Under the pieces are notes generated by a model. That model was not told the origin of the DNA. It made no database searches and worked only from the letters and a program-made list of their open reading frames with translations. A stretch of DNA of 64,000 bases from Cyrtodaria siliqua (lineage: Eukaryota; Mollusca; Bivalvia; Adapedonta; Hiatellidae), in assembly GCA_037043455.1 (NCBI GenBank), contig JAWPHD010001344.1:124001-188000 (forward strand). Reading direction: 5' to 3'. The translations under genes were made by a program, and so were the position numbers. Of the stretch, positions 1-11,739 are shown in pieces. How positions within the stretch are numbered: the stretch's first letter is position 1; every line of letters starts with the position of its first letter.

Positions 1-477
1 ATTATAATTCGCCCTTTCTTCCGCATGTTTAGATCTTTTTTCACTCAGTTCACTGCTTTTTTTTACTTCATTCACTAATTGTTTTTGTGAAATGAGCTCT
101 TTCTTTAGTTGCTCGTTTTCCTTACTTAATTTGTCCATTTTTTCTGAGAGGCATTTTGTCTTTGCTTCTACCTTTGTTGTGACGGTAAATTCCAGGTTTT
201 TATTAAACTCTTCCAGAATTTCTTTCACTGCCTTTTTAACAAATGTCTCTATGTCATCCTTTTTCATTAAAGTATCTAGCGTTTCTCTGATTGCTTTCAT
301 TTCTTCGGAGAGGTCATCTAGCGTGTGGTTAATTATTGAGATATCCTCAACACTGGTGTTAATTGGGGACACCTCGGTATGTGGACGCTTATCCATTGGT
401 GGCTTACCTAAAGTTTTGACACTGCTTAAGGCAATTTTCACCTGACCACCTTTTTTCTGATCACCTGACTTGCTCAT
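1..477 (-). CDS. LINE ORF1-type coiled-coil protein, N-terminal part (runs off the window)
   Basis: Reading the minus strand from the ATG at 477-475 gives 159 uninterrupted codons to base 1, so the frame is open at the window edge. The product starts MSKSGDQKKGG and is highly charged. Residues from about 60 onward, including EEMKAIRETLDTLMKK and MDKLSKENEQLKKELI, look like a heptad-rich coiled coil, and the last visible residues are EERANYN. A coiled coil followed by this kind of segment is usual just before the RNA-binding domain of non-LTR retrotransposon ORF1 proteins, which coat element RNA. That the missing part lies to the left is inferred. The clade (CR1/L2/L1-like) cannot be fixed. 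It could instead be a host coiled-coil gene, but the setting favours a LINE. Confidence 0.6.
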   Translation of the reverse strand, partial: MSKSGDQKKGGQVKIALSSVKTLGKPPMDKRPHTEVSPINTSVEDISIINHTLDDLSEEMKAIRETLDTLMKKDDIETFVKKAVKEILEEFNKNLEFTVTTKVEAKTKCLSEKMDKLSKENEQLKKELISQKQLVNEVKKSSELSEKRSKHAEERANYN

Positions 478-1629
478 TGTAGTTGCACAGATGGCAATTA
501 TCACTATCACCAGAAAGAACAGTTATGTTGTTGTGTAGAAATATTCCAGTGTTCACTCAGTACTGGAAAATAATCCTTTGTCTATTTTCAAAAATTCAAA
601 ACTATCCAAATAACTCTTTCAATCATTCAAATATTAAATCATCCTTTTCACAGAGTATAGTCCTTTATATTACCAAAAAAGTCATGTAATTTTCATTTTA
701 AACACATTACTAATAAATTTAGTTTTTGTCAAAAATGTGAGAGAAGTGAATCAGCCAGTCATCACTTCTCAATATCCCCAGGCCTTCCAGATATTACAAC
801 AGACATACTACTTTAACCTCAGGTTAGATTTAACCATGAAATATAAACTAATCTTGGGAAAAACACATGGAAACTAGAAACTTTGGATTCTTTCAAGGAA
901 CTGTTTCAGCACCCTACGACCCGGAAGTACTTCCTGACTTGTCTAACACCATACATCTCTGTCGACGTCTCACCAAATCCCAAGAATCTTGGCAAACGAT
1001 GAAAAACGGTGGAAATGCAAAATTTCTTGATGACACTAATATTTTTCTGAATTAACTTTATATATGTACAAAAGAAAACAATTTTTCGGCTTGAATGTTT
1101 TAAATATACTGAAAATTATGCTCAGAATTAAATTGCGGTAGAATAAAGGTTTGTACTTTGGCATATCACTCCGCCTCAAAACATTAAATTAGGCACCACC
1201 AAATCGTTCCCATAGGGTAACAGTACAGCTTTTTGTTTACCAGAGATTTCCAATATCCCATAGCTCTTAACATTCTACCGTAAATTCAATAAGTAACCTA
1301 AAATATATATCAAAATGTAGATAATAAGTCGTGTTTCTTTCGATTGTTTACATGTCAATCAGCAGCCGATAGTTGGTGGTGTCACGGTGTTGAAGTTCTG
1401 TTCCCATTTTTATATTTAGCTATGGTCATGTGACAAATTATCATGTGATCGCAGACTATTTTCTTAGACGTTGACAGAGGTCAATGTAATGGCCTCTGGG
1501 AGAGATTGCATCTTATATCGAATCAACTTGGTCACTGGTTATACATATCGGGTGTTGACAAAATTATGTATAAATTCATACAATATGTAAAATCATATAA
1601 ATATCACAACAATCTAAGTTTGTATTTGT
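478..1629. other. No gene recognised; possible LINE 5' flank
   Basis: This AT-rich stretch has only short open frames and no motif I recognise. If the minus-strand ORF1 at 1-477 belongs to a LINE, part of this stretch may be its 5' UTR. No boundary or target duplication is visible. Confidence 0.4.
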
Positions 1630-1915
1630 GGTGAAATCCGTACTTAAGTAAAATCGTAGGCATACTCAGGTCAAATCGTACTCATTTAAGAAAACCTGGA
1701 CCATATTTTAAGGTCTTTTTGTTATTTAAAATGCATTACAACATTACTTGAAACTTCTTTTATTATAATAATAGATAAAATATAATCAATATTCAACTGA
1801 AATTAGATCATTTCTAATGAAATAAAATATTTCAAAATGTCAATGAGTACGATTTGAGCAAAATGAGAGTGATTTGACTTAAGTACGATTTGACTTAAGT
1901 ACGATTTGACCGGAT
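1630..1915. repeat. Imperfect inverted repeat built on GTACGATTTGAC
   Basis: At 1640-1690 the strand reads ...aaatcgtaggcatactcaggtc and tcaaatcgtactcat. At 1845-1915 the complementary orientation gtacgatttgac is repeated three to four times. The copies face each other around an AT-rich spacer, as in a small foldback or MITE-like element. No protein is encoded. Confidence 0.45.
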
Positions 1916-1930
1916 ACCTTCGAAAACAAG

Positions 1931-2400
1931 CTAAAGTGGGTAACTAATACCAGAGTTATGACCTTTGTTTTTTCTGAAAAATGCCATTTTCTGTGTGAAC
2001 ACTCCAGCACCTTCATTTATTATTTGATCTTTACCAAGTTTACAGATGAAATCTTGGACGAGTTCGAAAAACAGCAACATCGGACCATTTAAGCCGGAGT
2101 TATGGCCCTTGTCTTTGCTAGAATATGCCCTGTTCTGCCTTGTGAACACTAGCACATTCATTTATTGTTTGGCTTCTGCCAAGTCATTGAGTACTTACTT
2201 TTTGGCTTTGTAGACTTTTCTTTATATTATATATACATGATCATTTATGTGTTTTACTTCTATTGCCCATTAACGCTGCTGTGTTTGTTAGAGAATATAA
2301 CCTGTCGGGGATATCTTTATTTACATTGTCCCGTTTATTGGGATGACAGTAAGGTAACAGTGACGTTTGGTGCACCCTAGAACCTGGTTTAAACCCCCCA
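1931..2400. repeat. Interspersed repeat fragments of bivalve type
   Basis: Two related segments (about 1940-2010 and 2080-2160) share 'gagttatg.cc.ttgt' and 'tgtgaacact'. Segments 2160-2220 and 2285-2365 are shared with 23000-23060 and 23500-23575. The second is a minus-orientation copy of the family at 31080, 40460 and 50050. Wording such as 'gagttatggccctt' is familiar from many mollusc interspersed repeats. This is a decayed, non-coding mosaic. Confidence 0.5.
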
Positions 2401-2507
2401 GCGGCCCATTTTTGGCCACTGACCATTCCAAGGCGGTAGCCCTATTGTCAACCATTTTGTGTTTGTGATGTATTATTTTTCCTTTCGTTCATCTTTAAAG
2501 TTGTTCT

Positions 2508-2550
2508 TTGTGTGTATGTGTGTGTGTGTGTCGGTGTGTGTGTTTGTGGT
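2508..2550. repeat. (TG)n microsatellite
   Basis: Interrupted TG/GT dinucleotide run about 40 nt long. Confidence 0.8.
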
Positions 2551-3319
2551 TGACTGCTACTTTTCCTGTTCGATTTTCATATCTACTTTTAATGTTCACA
2601 AGTATATAGGCCACCAGGTGCTCAATGCTACTAATAAGGAAATAAACAAGTTGGATATCGTCTTGATCATTTAATAACTTTTAAAATTAATGTCTGTATC
2701 TATCATAATAAAGCGTAGAAAAAAGATGTACATGTTGCCTGAATAGTAGGGTGACCACGGTCAAAATCGATGATTATTTTAAGGTGGTAATAAAAATAGA
2801 ACAAAACATATATCAAAATGTTCATCTTGGTCTGAAAGTTTATCGGACAGTCAGCATAAATTGGCAAAAATGAGGGCGAACCGAATAAACCAATATGGCA
2901 TCCAAGATGGTCGCCATTTTTGTAAAGATTGGTATGGAGCTTATAGGAAGATAACATACCATACTTGTAAGTATATTCTTACATAGTTTCAGCAATTTAA
3001 TACTTGTTTTAACCTTTTAGAGAAAATTATTTGTCCTTTAAATTTCAAAAATGAGGCCAAAATCTGTCAATACTGCAAATTATTTTTAAAAAAACGTGTT
3101 GCAGCCCTATAATATTCAAAATGTAGTATACAATTGATTTTGTTTTAAATCAGTTGTTTCTAACTTCTAAAGCTTTAATTAAATTATTAAATAAAAAGAG
3201 AGGATGAAATTGAACAAAATGTTTGTTGTATAATACATCTTGCTACTACAATGTGATATTTTAGTAAACATTTAATTTGATGTAATCTTGTAAAGTTGTT
3301 TATTTTAACTATACAGTGT

Positions 3320-4660
3320 ATTCTAACAAACTACTCTGAAGTAACAACATCCTCTCCGACAGACAACATGGCTTCAGAAAAAGATCTTGCGAGAGCCAAC
3401 TGATACTCACGATCCATGACCTGGTTGCTGGCCTAAACAACAACAGATCGATGCCATATATTACTTGACTTTAGTAAGGCTTTTGACAAAGTCGCCCACG
3501 AGAGATTGGCCATTAAACTCGACTACTACGGAGTCCGAGGAAACACACTGCAGTGGATCAAGAACTTCCTAGCATCTAGAAGTCAGCAGGTAGTGTTGGA
3601 TGGCGAAACCTCAACAGCAGCTCCAGTCACCTCCGGCGTATCCCAAGGCACGGTAATGGGTCCTTTGCTGTTCCTAATTTACATCACTGACCTCCCATCC
3701 AGAGTCAATGCATCGGTAAGATTGTTTGCAGACGACTGTCTGCTCTATCGCAACATCTTCTCAGCAGCTGACACATTGTCCCTCCAAGCTGATCTGGACA
3801 GCCTACAGCAGTGGGAGAAGGAATGGCACATGGACTTCAGTCCTGACAAACGTGAGCACATATACATCACCAACAAGAGGAATGTCATAAACACACTACA
3901 CCATCCATGACCGAATGCTTAAACAGACTAACAAATCAAAGTATCTAGGAGTCACCATAGATAGTTCCCTGACTTGGAATAGCCGTATTGACACCTTTAC
4001 CAAGAAAGCAAACAACACTACTGCCTTCCTAAGTAGGAACCTCGCATCATGCCCACCAGATGTTAAAGCAGCTTGCTACAAGAGCCTGGTCAGGCCGCAA
4101 TTGGAATATGCTTCCAGCGTATGGGATCCTCATACACAATCCAACATTGACAAGATAGAAGCAGTGCAACGCAGAGCCGCTCGTTTCACAACAGGTGACT
4201 ACAGGCGTGACAGCAGTGTCACCAGCATGTTGACAAAACTTGGTTGAGAGTCCCTACATAGCCGAAGACAACAGGCCAAAGCTGTAATGATGTACAGAAT
4301 TATACATCAACTGGTAAAGATACCAACCAGACCATTCCTCCAACCTATAGGAGCAAGTACAAGAGGTCAAGACAGTCGCTACTTGGTACCACACAGCAGA
4401 ATAAACGCTCATAAGTTCTCCTTCTTTCCAGCAGGGATCAGATTGTGGAACAGCTTGCCGAATAGCACGATCGATGCCCAATCCATTGACATATTCAGGT
4501 CAAGGGTTGTGGTAGTCCTCGGATAGACCAAAGCTGATGTTTTTATCCTGCTTTTAATTGTACATACACACTTTGATCACCTTCACGTGTACATAGTCAC
4601 CTCACTGTGCGAGTATGTTCCAGAGGAACCCTGCACATTATCGGAAGAAGAAGAAGTATT
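3320..4660 (+). mobile_element. 5'-truncated non-LTR retrotransposon (CR1/Jockey-like LINE)
   Basis: This 1.3-kb element retains the C-terminal two thirds of a reverse transcriptase and a short 3' UTR. The 3' end is a GAA-type simple tail (cggaagaagaagaag, to about 4656). The 5' side begins abruptly inside the RT domain near 3340, the usual 5' truncation of a LINE copy. Local base composition is richer in GC and codon-like compared with the AT-rich flanks. No clear target duplication was found. Clade placement is from motif style only. Confidence 0.85.
3350..4526 (+). pseudogene. LINE reverse transcriptase (broken)
   Basis: Reverse transcriptase that copies element RNA into DNA at the target site. 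Visible blocks in order: an RQHGFRK region near 3360, then DFSKAFDKVAHERL (3470-3510), SGVSQGTVMGPLLFLIYI (about 3636-3690), the catalytic motif FADDCLLY (about 3724-3748), then a thumb-like region with KYLGVTIDSSLTW (about 3940-3980) and LVRPQLEYASSVWDP (about 4088-4130). The frame is broken by a shift near 3450 and another near 3900, and by a TGA at 4245-4247 where relatives have a tryptophan. Downstream of that stop the same frame continues to 4526. Few lesions suggest a fairly recent but dead copy. Confidence 0.85.
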
Positions 4661-5334
4661 TCTCCTCATATGACTATTTTACCAGAACACCGGTAAAGTT
4701 TATGAAGAGGGAACATTTAAATGTAAACTGTAGACATTAGAATATTTTGCTGTTTGAACAATCTCATTAAAATCAGAAACGTAACGGCATGTTACTAAGA
4801 TGTTTGAGATTAAAGAAACTGGTAGAAGCGACATGTTTTGTGATGACAGAGCAGAGCTCCTTCCGCTCTGGGCAGAATTTTAGCCAAATGTTGCATCTGA
4901 CCGCTTACATGACACAGAAAAAGTAGTATATACTCAATTATAATCACCCCTCCTAAAGAATACAATACAGTGTACACTACACTCAAACTAACAAACGGAC
5001 AATGAATGTCCTAGGTCAATTTAAAGGTGTTTTACTGAACATTTAATAGTACACGAAGGACAGGAGGAGCTCACTAAGAGTTTGTTGATGTCTTAATAAA
5101 AACGGCAATAACAAATAGTAAGATTCTGTGAAATGCAAATCAAAAGATATCCTAAGTAATGAGGAAGAGATGTATTTTAGGGCTAATGACCATACAATAA
5201 TTAAAAAAATACGCCTCTGGAAAGAGTTCTGACTTTTGAGAATGTACCTGTACCATTGAGTTTTGTGATGATGGGAAAATGGTTGCAAACAAAAAGGCTG
5301 ATATCATGGAAAACATGAAGAAACAAGAAATACC
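4661..5334. other. No gene or clear element seen
   Basis: AT-rich DNA with scattered short frames on both strands and no recognisable motif. Confidence 0.4.
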
Positions 5335-5565
5335 ACTTTATGACCTTGACGACCTGGGTTTTGCGCGCGACACATCGTCTTGTTATGATGATTAGTTGCG
5401 CCAAGTTATTTAAAAATCCCTGCAGTGGTTGTGACGTTACGGTCCGGACACGAAATTGCGTACGTGTTTTTGACCTATGAACTTCAAGTGTGACCTTGAC
5501 CTTTGAGGTACAGACCAGGTCATAAACATCGTCATAACTTTTTAAAATAATCACGTGACCTAACC
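5335..5565. repeat. Bivalve-type interspersed repeat with TGACCTTGACC motifs
   Basis: The segment has several TGACCTTGA / TGACCT words (5341, 5491-5505), with 'gcgcgcgacac' and 'ttacggtccggacacgaa' between them. I recognise this combination as a high-copy repeat seen across bivalve genomes, but cannot name the family. TCAAGGTCA, its reverse complement, matches a nuclear-receptor half-site extension; whether that matters is unknown. Confidence 0.55.
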
Positions 5566-6308
5566 GTTCGCCATACTTCCTTTGACGATGACTGACGATG
5601 ACAGAGTCAAATGAGGAACGAGTGTACTCTGGGTAGAGATTGAGTGTTCCCCCACTGTAAAAGTGACATGTTTCTCTTTTATATATTTGTAATCATTCAG
5701 TAAACTGTTTCTGAGATGAGATAGTACTGGTTCAAGTCTGCATTATATTTTTCTCCTCACCCGTGATCTATTTTTGTTTAAACTGTGTTTCTATATTATA
5801 CCATTATAGCAAAAGATAAGATGCGTTTCCAAGCTGTTGGGTACGTTATTAATAAACCAGATGTTTTGTTAAAATCGAACTAAATGTGTATATTACCTCT
5901 AAACGAAACCGTAAGCTTAATATGAGAAACCACAGTTAAACAGTCACAAACTGCATATAGTTACATGTTTTAACAGATGCACATGTACGTATACACTATT
6001 CTATTAAATACTTCCCACTGAAATTGTGGATTGTATGGTTAGAATAAACCTTATGTTCTCATTGTTTATATGTTCACTGCCGGAAAAAATGGAACTACTT
6101 TTTTCTACATTTGCTTATAACAGTCATAATTCGTGTCAAAGTTTAGAACTATATTATATGCGCACTAAATATATGTAAATCGCCTCGCGCACTGGCGTTG
6201 GCGTTACTATATTTATCCGCGAAAATGTTAAAGGGGAACAGTCGGAACGAAACGTATTTTCTGTTTGAAACAGTTTGGTAGTGTTGCATGATAAAAAGTG
6301 TATACTAA
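5566..6308. other. No gene or clear element seen
   Basis: AT-rich sequence. Nothing on either strand resembles a known protein. Confidence 0.4.
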
Positions 6309-6441
6309 ATAGAATATTTGATGGTTTGTCGTGAATATAGGATTTATTTTCATCTCGAAGTGAGAAAACTTATATCTTATATTTTCACTTCTCGATGAAA
6401 ATAAATCCTATATTCACTAAAAACCAACAAATATCCTCTAT
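6309..6441. mobile_element. Short palindromic MITE, family A
   Basis: Left arm (6309-6365) and right arm (6386-6441) are complementary: both carry GGATTTATTTTCATC and TAGAATATTTG with their reverse complements, around a spacer of about 20 nt. A relative lies at 60585-60725. Non-coding. A long palindrome with short loop is typical of small non-autonomous DNA transposons. Confidence 0.7.
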
Positions 6442-6951
6442 GTATTTTCATATATTTTTTGTCACAATGCCAGAAGAAATTTACTTTTTATCATCTTTCT
6501 TCCTTTTTATTGTAATATTTTTTGTTTGTTTTGTTTTGTTCTCAGATATCTTAAATTCGGAAATTAACTATTGGTTACAGAAACTCATACTAAAACCATT
6601 ATATTTTGTAATAATCCGTACATATTTATATATATTTCGTATTGAATTTCTTTCTGTTTATTCTTTTTTTTTCACTTAAAATTATAATACTAAACAATCA
6701 CGGGACACATGTTTCAAAGATTCTAATAGTCAAACCAATATATGCAAACTGTACTACAATTCCACATGTTATGTTATGTTTGATATGAATGTATTGTTTA
6801 TATGTACCTTGATACGGGAGACGTCTTACATAGGCATTGCCTGTTGTCCAATCCCATTCATTACTTGAATAAAATATATTGTTTAAATCATATAGACATC
6901 AATATGTCATCAACATCTTTAAGTATCTGCGAGATACCAAAGCAAAATAAC

Positions 6952-7484
6952 TTAAAGGGGTTGATGCACTATTTTCAAACACAGTTTGTTTTAAATGGCT
7001 CTGAAAAACTTGGAAAAAGCTGCAAGAATTATCAAAATGCCATGAAAAATAAAGGAGTTATGACCTATTGAAAATGTGCAAAGAACATAAATGGAGGCAG
7101 CCATCTTTGAACGATGACGTCATCGCGCCGTTTTAACATATATGGCATATTGATAAAATGTCTTTTAAAGCAAAGAAAATCATTGTAAATGAAAAATAAT
7201 ACTAAAATGAGTACAGTTTACATCTGTATATTTATTTTTTATCAATTTACAGTGGTTTTCTATGCTTTAAAAATACATTTTGTCAATATACCATATATGG
7301 TAAAACGGCGCGATGACGTCATTGTTCAGAGATGGCCGCCTCCATTTATGTTCTTTGCACATTTTCATTAGGTCATATCTCCTTCATTTTTCATGGCATT
7401 TTGATATTTCTTTCAGCTTTTTTCAAGTTTTTCAGAGCCCTTTAAAATAAATTGTGTTTGAAAATAGTGCATCAACCCCTTTAA
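6952..7484. mobile_element. Palindromic TTAA-flanked MITE, family B, copy 1 (complete)
   Basis: TTAA at 6952-6955 and 7481-7484 bound a 533-bp element. The ends read AGGGGTTGATGCACTATTTT and its reverse complement. The whole element is an imperfect palindrome: each arm carries 'aaaggag.tatgacctatt', 'ggaggc.gccatctt' and GATGACGTCAT, with a short central spacer near 7210. TTAA target use is the piggyBac habit, but no transposase is present and the termini are not a textbook piggyBac match. Other copies: 14512-16630 (interrupted) and 18741-19185. Confidence 0.8.
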
Positions 7485-7489
7485 ACTGA

Positions 7490-8476
7490 TTATATTAATG
7501 ACCGTTTTTGGTTACTATCGGTTTGCGGATATGAGGCGTTACACTTGGGTCATGGAGATGTGGTGTGTTATAACTGAACTAATAATCTGGTTATAAATAC
7601 AAACATGCCCGTCATGCTCACATGAGCTTGTGTATACATAAATAACCTTTTTACTAAATACGAAGGTTTCTTAAGCAGTCTATATTTAAATATTTAAAAA
7701 GCTCATTTAAAACGGATTACGACTTTTGGAATAAACGTACACGGAACATTAACTTTTAAGGTAACGCGTTGTTACTACTTTCAGATTCGAGCCACCATAA
7801 TACATGTTTTAACGAATGTATTACTTTGTTGTTACAACCAAATATTAATATTATTAATATGTTTATCTACAGCATGTACCACAAGGGCATGCATAGATTT
7901 ATGTTTGTTCCCGAGTAATTATAAATATATCGTCTTTATATAATGTATATAATGTATACGTTATTTTTAAATCATCTAATATACGCAATACATGTTCTAC
8001 GCAATATAAGAATATGGACAATTTTGAAATTGCTCTGTGCAAAAAGCTACGCGTTTTAAAATCGGCGATTTATCTGAAAATTTGGTGTGTTCTCACTTTA
8101 TCAACTTTCATAATAATTATCTAGGTAAGGAAAAAAAGATAGGTTTGGAAAGTGAGAATCTGTTGTTCTGATTTGTTGTGTTATTGTAGCAATTAATAGC
8201 AATACGAAATACTCTATTAAAATATGCTCAAGGTCATTTATTTATTTTTTGTGACAAAACAATTTTGTCGAGACACACAGCCAAAACAAAACAAAAGGTT
8301 TCGTCAGTAGCTGAAGCAAGATTTTGAACGAGATCAGATCTCTGCGTGATCTTTAATGCGTGAAATTATATATTAAAAAAAAGTTGTTAAGGTTATGAGC
8401 ATAAATAAAATGTAATTGTTTGGAATACGTGATTTTGGTTTACTACGTTCGACTTGTGTATCTATATATATATTAT
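7490..8476. other. No gene or clear element seen
   Basis: AT-rich sequence with no coding signal. A fragment around 7985-8035 shares 'gcaatataagaatatggacaatt' wording with the repeat at 8845-9060. Confidence 0.4.
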
Positions 8477-8618
8477 AGGTTATTGAATTTGTATGGCTAA
8501 ATATTACTTGGAACGATTTGTTTTGGCAAAGGACGACGAGCTTCAAGCTTCAAGCTCGTCGTCCTGCGCCAAAGCAACGAGTTCCAAGCAATATTTAGCC
8601 ATACGAATTCAATAACCT
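8477..8618. mobile_element. 142-bp palindrome (MITE-like)
   Basis: Arms of about 70 nt meet at AAGCTTCAAGCTT-like sequence near 8547. The outer parts read AGGTTATTGAATTTGTATGG and its near-perfect reverse complement. Both arms contain 'ggctaaatatt.cttgga' and 'ggacgacgagctt'. A few mismatches show some age. Non-coding. Confidence 0.7.
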
Positions 8619-8844
8619 TTGTATTTGTGTTATTTTTTATAGCTTTTGATGGAATTCCTATCTTGCCATTCAGTTTCATTTTGTGTGGATGATTATTTTG
8701 CGCGAAAACGACGTCAGCGTCGGATGACGTCATTAAAATCAACAAGCGATTTTCTGAAGTTTGTTTACCATTCGATAACGTTAAAAACAGTGGGTGAGTG
8801 ACCATTTGAATTATTTTATCAATTTTTGCCATGCGCAAAATAAT

Positions 8845-9065
8845 GTTATGCGCAAAATAAGAATATGGACAATTCCGAAATTGCTCTGCGCAAAGTAAGA
8901 ATTCTTAAAATGCGCGGCATTATCGGAATTCTCAAAATGCGCGGTTCAATTCCGGAATAGTCCGTGCGCAAAGTAGGAATTGGGACAAAGTAAGAATATG
9001 TTCGTTATCGTCAGTGCGCGAAGTAGGAAATGGAACAAAGTAGGAATATTTCCGTAGTATACCCT
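8845..9065. repeat. Short dispersed repeats (GCGCAAAGTAAGAAT / CAATTCCGGAAT)
   Basis: The words 'gcgcaaagtaagaat', 'aattccggaat' and 'aaaatgcgcgg' recur several times. The same words in the opposite orientation fill 13970-14150. This looks like two copies of one internally repetitive element. Confidence 0.55.
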
Positions 9066-9406
9066 TTGATTTTTGTTTGCTTCATTCAAATAGTCAACAT
9101 ATCAGCAATATATTAGTATAAGAAATTCTAAAGTAAAATAGCTATTTTATCCAGAAAATATGATGCATACGTCAGTAGGTAAAGCTAAAACAATTTTATT
9201 TTGAAATATACGTACGTATAGTTAAAATCACTAACATACTGTGATTTAGTTTGCTAAATGCGTTTGACGAAAGAGCATACAAATACTTAAATGTGTGTAT
9301 TTATTTTAAGCCGACATACTTACCGATTAGGATATCCGCGTTTTACATTCCGGATAGAAAGTATTTTTCTTGCATTCGGGATAAGGCTTTCAACGTTTTA
9401 CTTTTA

Positions 9407-9550
9407 AATGAATTGGGTTTTAAGGCGCACCAACACATGAAAGGTTATATGACGCCTAACAGGAATGAAAATGCCAGGCTCATTCTTCATTTACATCAAG
9501 ATAAAATATGTAGAATGGGCCTAGAACCTTCTTACCTGCAGAGTTGCTGC
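9407..9550 (-). mobile_element. Short CAATT-tailed SINE-like element, copy 1
   Basis: On the minus strand the element reads ...CTGCAG..., 'ggcctgg.atgttcattcctgtta', 'cctttcatgtg.tggtgcgccttaaaac' and ends CCAATTC. Sister copies are at 16278-16430 (+) and 51355-51520 (-). No A/B box is evident, so it may be a 5'-truncated SINE or the 3' end of a partner LINE. Confidence 0.65.
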
Positions 9551-9599
9551 CATTTACGATGGAGCCACGTTTCCACGTTTGCGTACGCGGTGTCATGAC

Positions 9600-10690
9600 C
9601 TTGAATGAGCATGGTAAAAAATGAAGATGCATGTGATGGTGTTTTGCAGTGGTTGTATTCTACACCGGCAACCTCACGGGGATCCGCGTATTACACGGTG
9701 GATGGATGCAAGAATATTCATAATCGCTAAATATTAAATTAATAACCAACTCAGAACACAATAATAACTAACGTTGCGACGTAATCACTAACGTTGCGAC
9801 GTTGAGTGATGGCGTCAGAAAACTGACTTAAAATGTAATAGATTAGTTAACTGCCCGAATCGATCATTGGGTAATCCTTCACTCGATGGTAGGCGTGTTT
9901 CGTTTTTTCACTCACTCTCATACGCTCGTTCGTGAAAAGAACTACACGTCTATACCGCTCTTGAAGGATTTCCCTATACTAGTAATCTATCGCAGCATTT
10001 AAATAATCTCTATATATTGATGGTCTAGAATTATAGCGTCGTAAGTGAAAAATCATAGTTTTTGGGAAAGTGAAAAAAACGGACTGACAGTAACAACTGT
10101 GATAATTCTCTGAAAAATCTGATATGACATAAGCTGTAGTTTGCTTTCTCATAAAACAAGAGTATTTGTTATTTCAAAAAAAAAAATTGACTGTAATCTG
10201 AGCAATTGCACTTACGACCTTATGTTATTAAATATTCGGAAAGGAAGATGTTCATAAAAAAGTTGTATCTGGGAGTAAGACCTTTTAAAATATGGTAAAA
10301 GCGATTATTAAACCACTGTAAGTGTCTTATAAAAGTTTCCTAGTTCATGCTACACTGTTGGTCGAAATGTAGAATGCAAATGGGAACATGCGTGTGATGA
10401 CAACATTGCAATATTATATATTAGAAAATGTTCTATTTTTTAAAGTTAAATCAAACGGATATAAAAAAAAACATGTTCTTATTACTATAAATGTAATTAA
10501 ATAATAATGGTCTCTTAACATACAAATAGTATTAATTTAATTAAATAGTAATGGTAACGTAACATACAAATAGAGACACGAATTATGTTTCAAATTAATT
10601 GTTGTAACAATTATAACATTTAATAACAGAGAACTGGGAGTTGTATTCACTAATGAAAAGAAAACTAATCAATCACGAACAAACACTAAC
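9600..10690. other. No gene; imperfect palindrome at 9869-9975 and short duplications
   Basis: 9869-9975 is an imperfect inverted repeat (left arm 'gggtaatccttc', right arm 'gaaggatttccc'). 9765-9802 has two copies of 'actaacgttgcgacgt'. 10490-10575 carries a ~60-bp duplication around 'taacatacaaatag'. Nothing else is recognisable. Confidence 0.4.
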
Positions 10691-10775
10691 ACATGGTCCT
10701 ATACCCTCTGTAGTCTATAACGTTACATTGTATTTACCGACTATCCTTTTTAAATGTAAAACTATTCAATTCGTA
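10691..10775. repeat. Older repeat, left part, split by a LINE
   Basis: 'ttaccgactatc' and 'aaactattcaattcgtaa' match 54665-54715. In that copy they run straight on into the sequence found here at 11740-11910. The LINE between them therefore inserted into this repeat; TCGTAA occurs at both junctions and may be the target duplication. Confidence 0.6.
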
Positions 10776-11733
10776 ATTCTTGTACAAGTCATTAACATTC
10801 GACTGTCATAGGGGTAAAACTAATTGGGTTTCGTGTCAAAACATTGTTAAATGATACCGGTTTTTCTGATGTATGGAACAACCCAGATGGTGGTAAGTTA
10901 CTTACTTTTCATCTTTTGTTCAAGCAAAGAATAATCGATCAATTTGTTCAATCATGGTATACTACTGTTAATAACAGTCGATCTTTGTGTACATACAGAC
11001 TATTTAAGACCACTTTCAATTATGAGTCATGATTATCTCGATAAAATACCACAGAAATTTCGTATGGCACTTACTAAGGTAAGACTGTCTTCGCATCAAC
11101 TGCGGATTGAAACAGGTCGTTATGGTGTTAACAGAATCGACCATGATCAACGCTACTGTTTAATTTGCAATTCTGGTGATCTAGAAGACGAATACCACTT
11201 TATTTGTATATGTCTAGCATACACTGACATTCGGAAACAATATATTAAATCACGTTACTTTGTTAGGCCAAGCGTTTATAAATTTATTGAGCTAATGCAG
11301 TCTGTTAGTTTTTCTGTTATCTCAAAACTTTGTAAATTTGTATATCAAGCGACAATTATTCGACAAAACATAGTTAATCGTCATGAAAATGTACTGTAAA
11401 TCTCACTTAAAGTAAATACTACACCATCTTTTGCACATCTATATGCTTTAACGTTCTTCATGATATTTCAATATGTATATATGTACATACATACACATTG
11501 CATTGTTCTATTATTTTTTTCAATGTACTTAGTACAACCTCACGTACAATATCTGTTTGTATATCTTTTCCGTATAAATCATGTTTTGCTCATTGCCTTC
11601 ATGTCTATGCACATACTTATCATGACTGACTGTTGTATATACTATTATTCATTGTATCACGTAACAAGAAACATTGTAATGTTTACGTTACTTAATAAAG
11701 AATCTTGAATCTTGAATCTATATTCTTAATCAA
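10776..11733 (+). mobile_element. LINE 3' end (C-terminal ORF2 and 3' UTR)
   Basis: A short C-terminal coding remnant (10844-11399) is followed by an AT-rich 3' UTR. It ends with an AATAAAG and a GAATCTT direct-repeat tail (11693-11717), a typical LINE tail. The insertion splits the older repeat at 10691-10775 / 11740-11910. Confidence 0.75.
10844..11399 (+). pseudogene. LINE ORF2 C-terminal zinc-knuckle region
   Basis: The reading frame carries KVRLSSHQLRIETGRY, then a Cys/His cluster CLICNSGDLEDEYHFICIC (about 11157-11213), then YKFIELMQS and the stop at 11397-11399. Such a CxxC...H cluster C-terminal to the RT is common in non-LTR retrotransposons and probably binds nucleic acid. The upstream part is in another frame (10844-11032, ending near TTFNYES), so one frameshift lies near 11025. 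The RT catalytic domain is missing through 5' truncation. Confidence 0.7.
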
Positions 11734-11739
11734 GGATCG

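Noticed and set aside
92..445. 117-codon + strand frame at the left edge
   Set aside because: It is the shadow of the better minus-strand coiled-coil frame that runs off the window (1-477).
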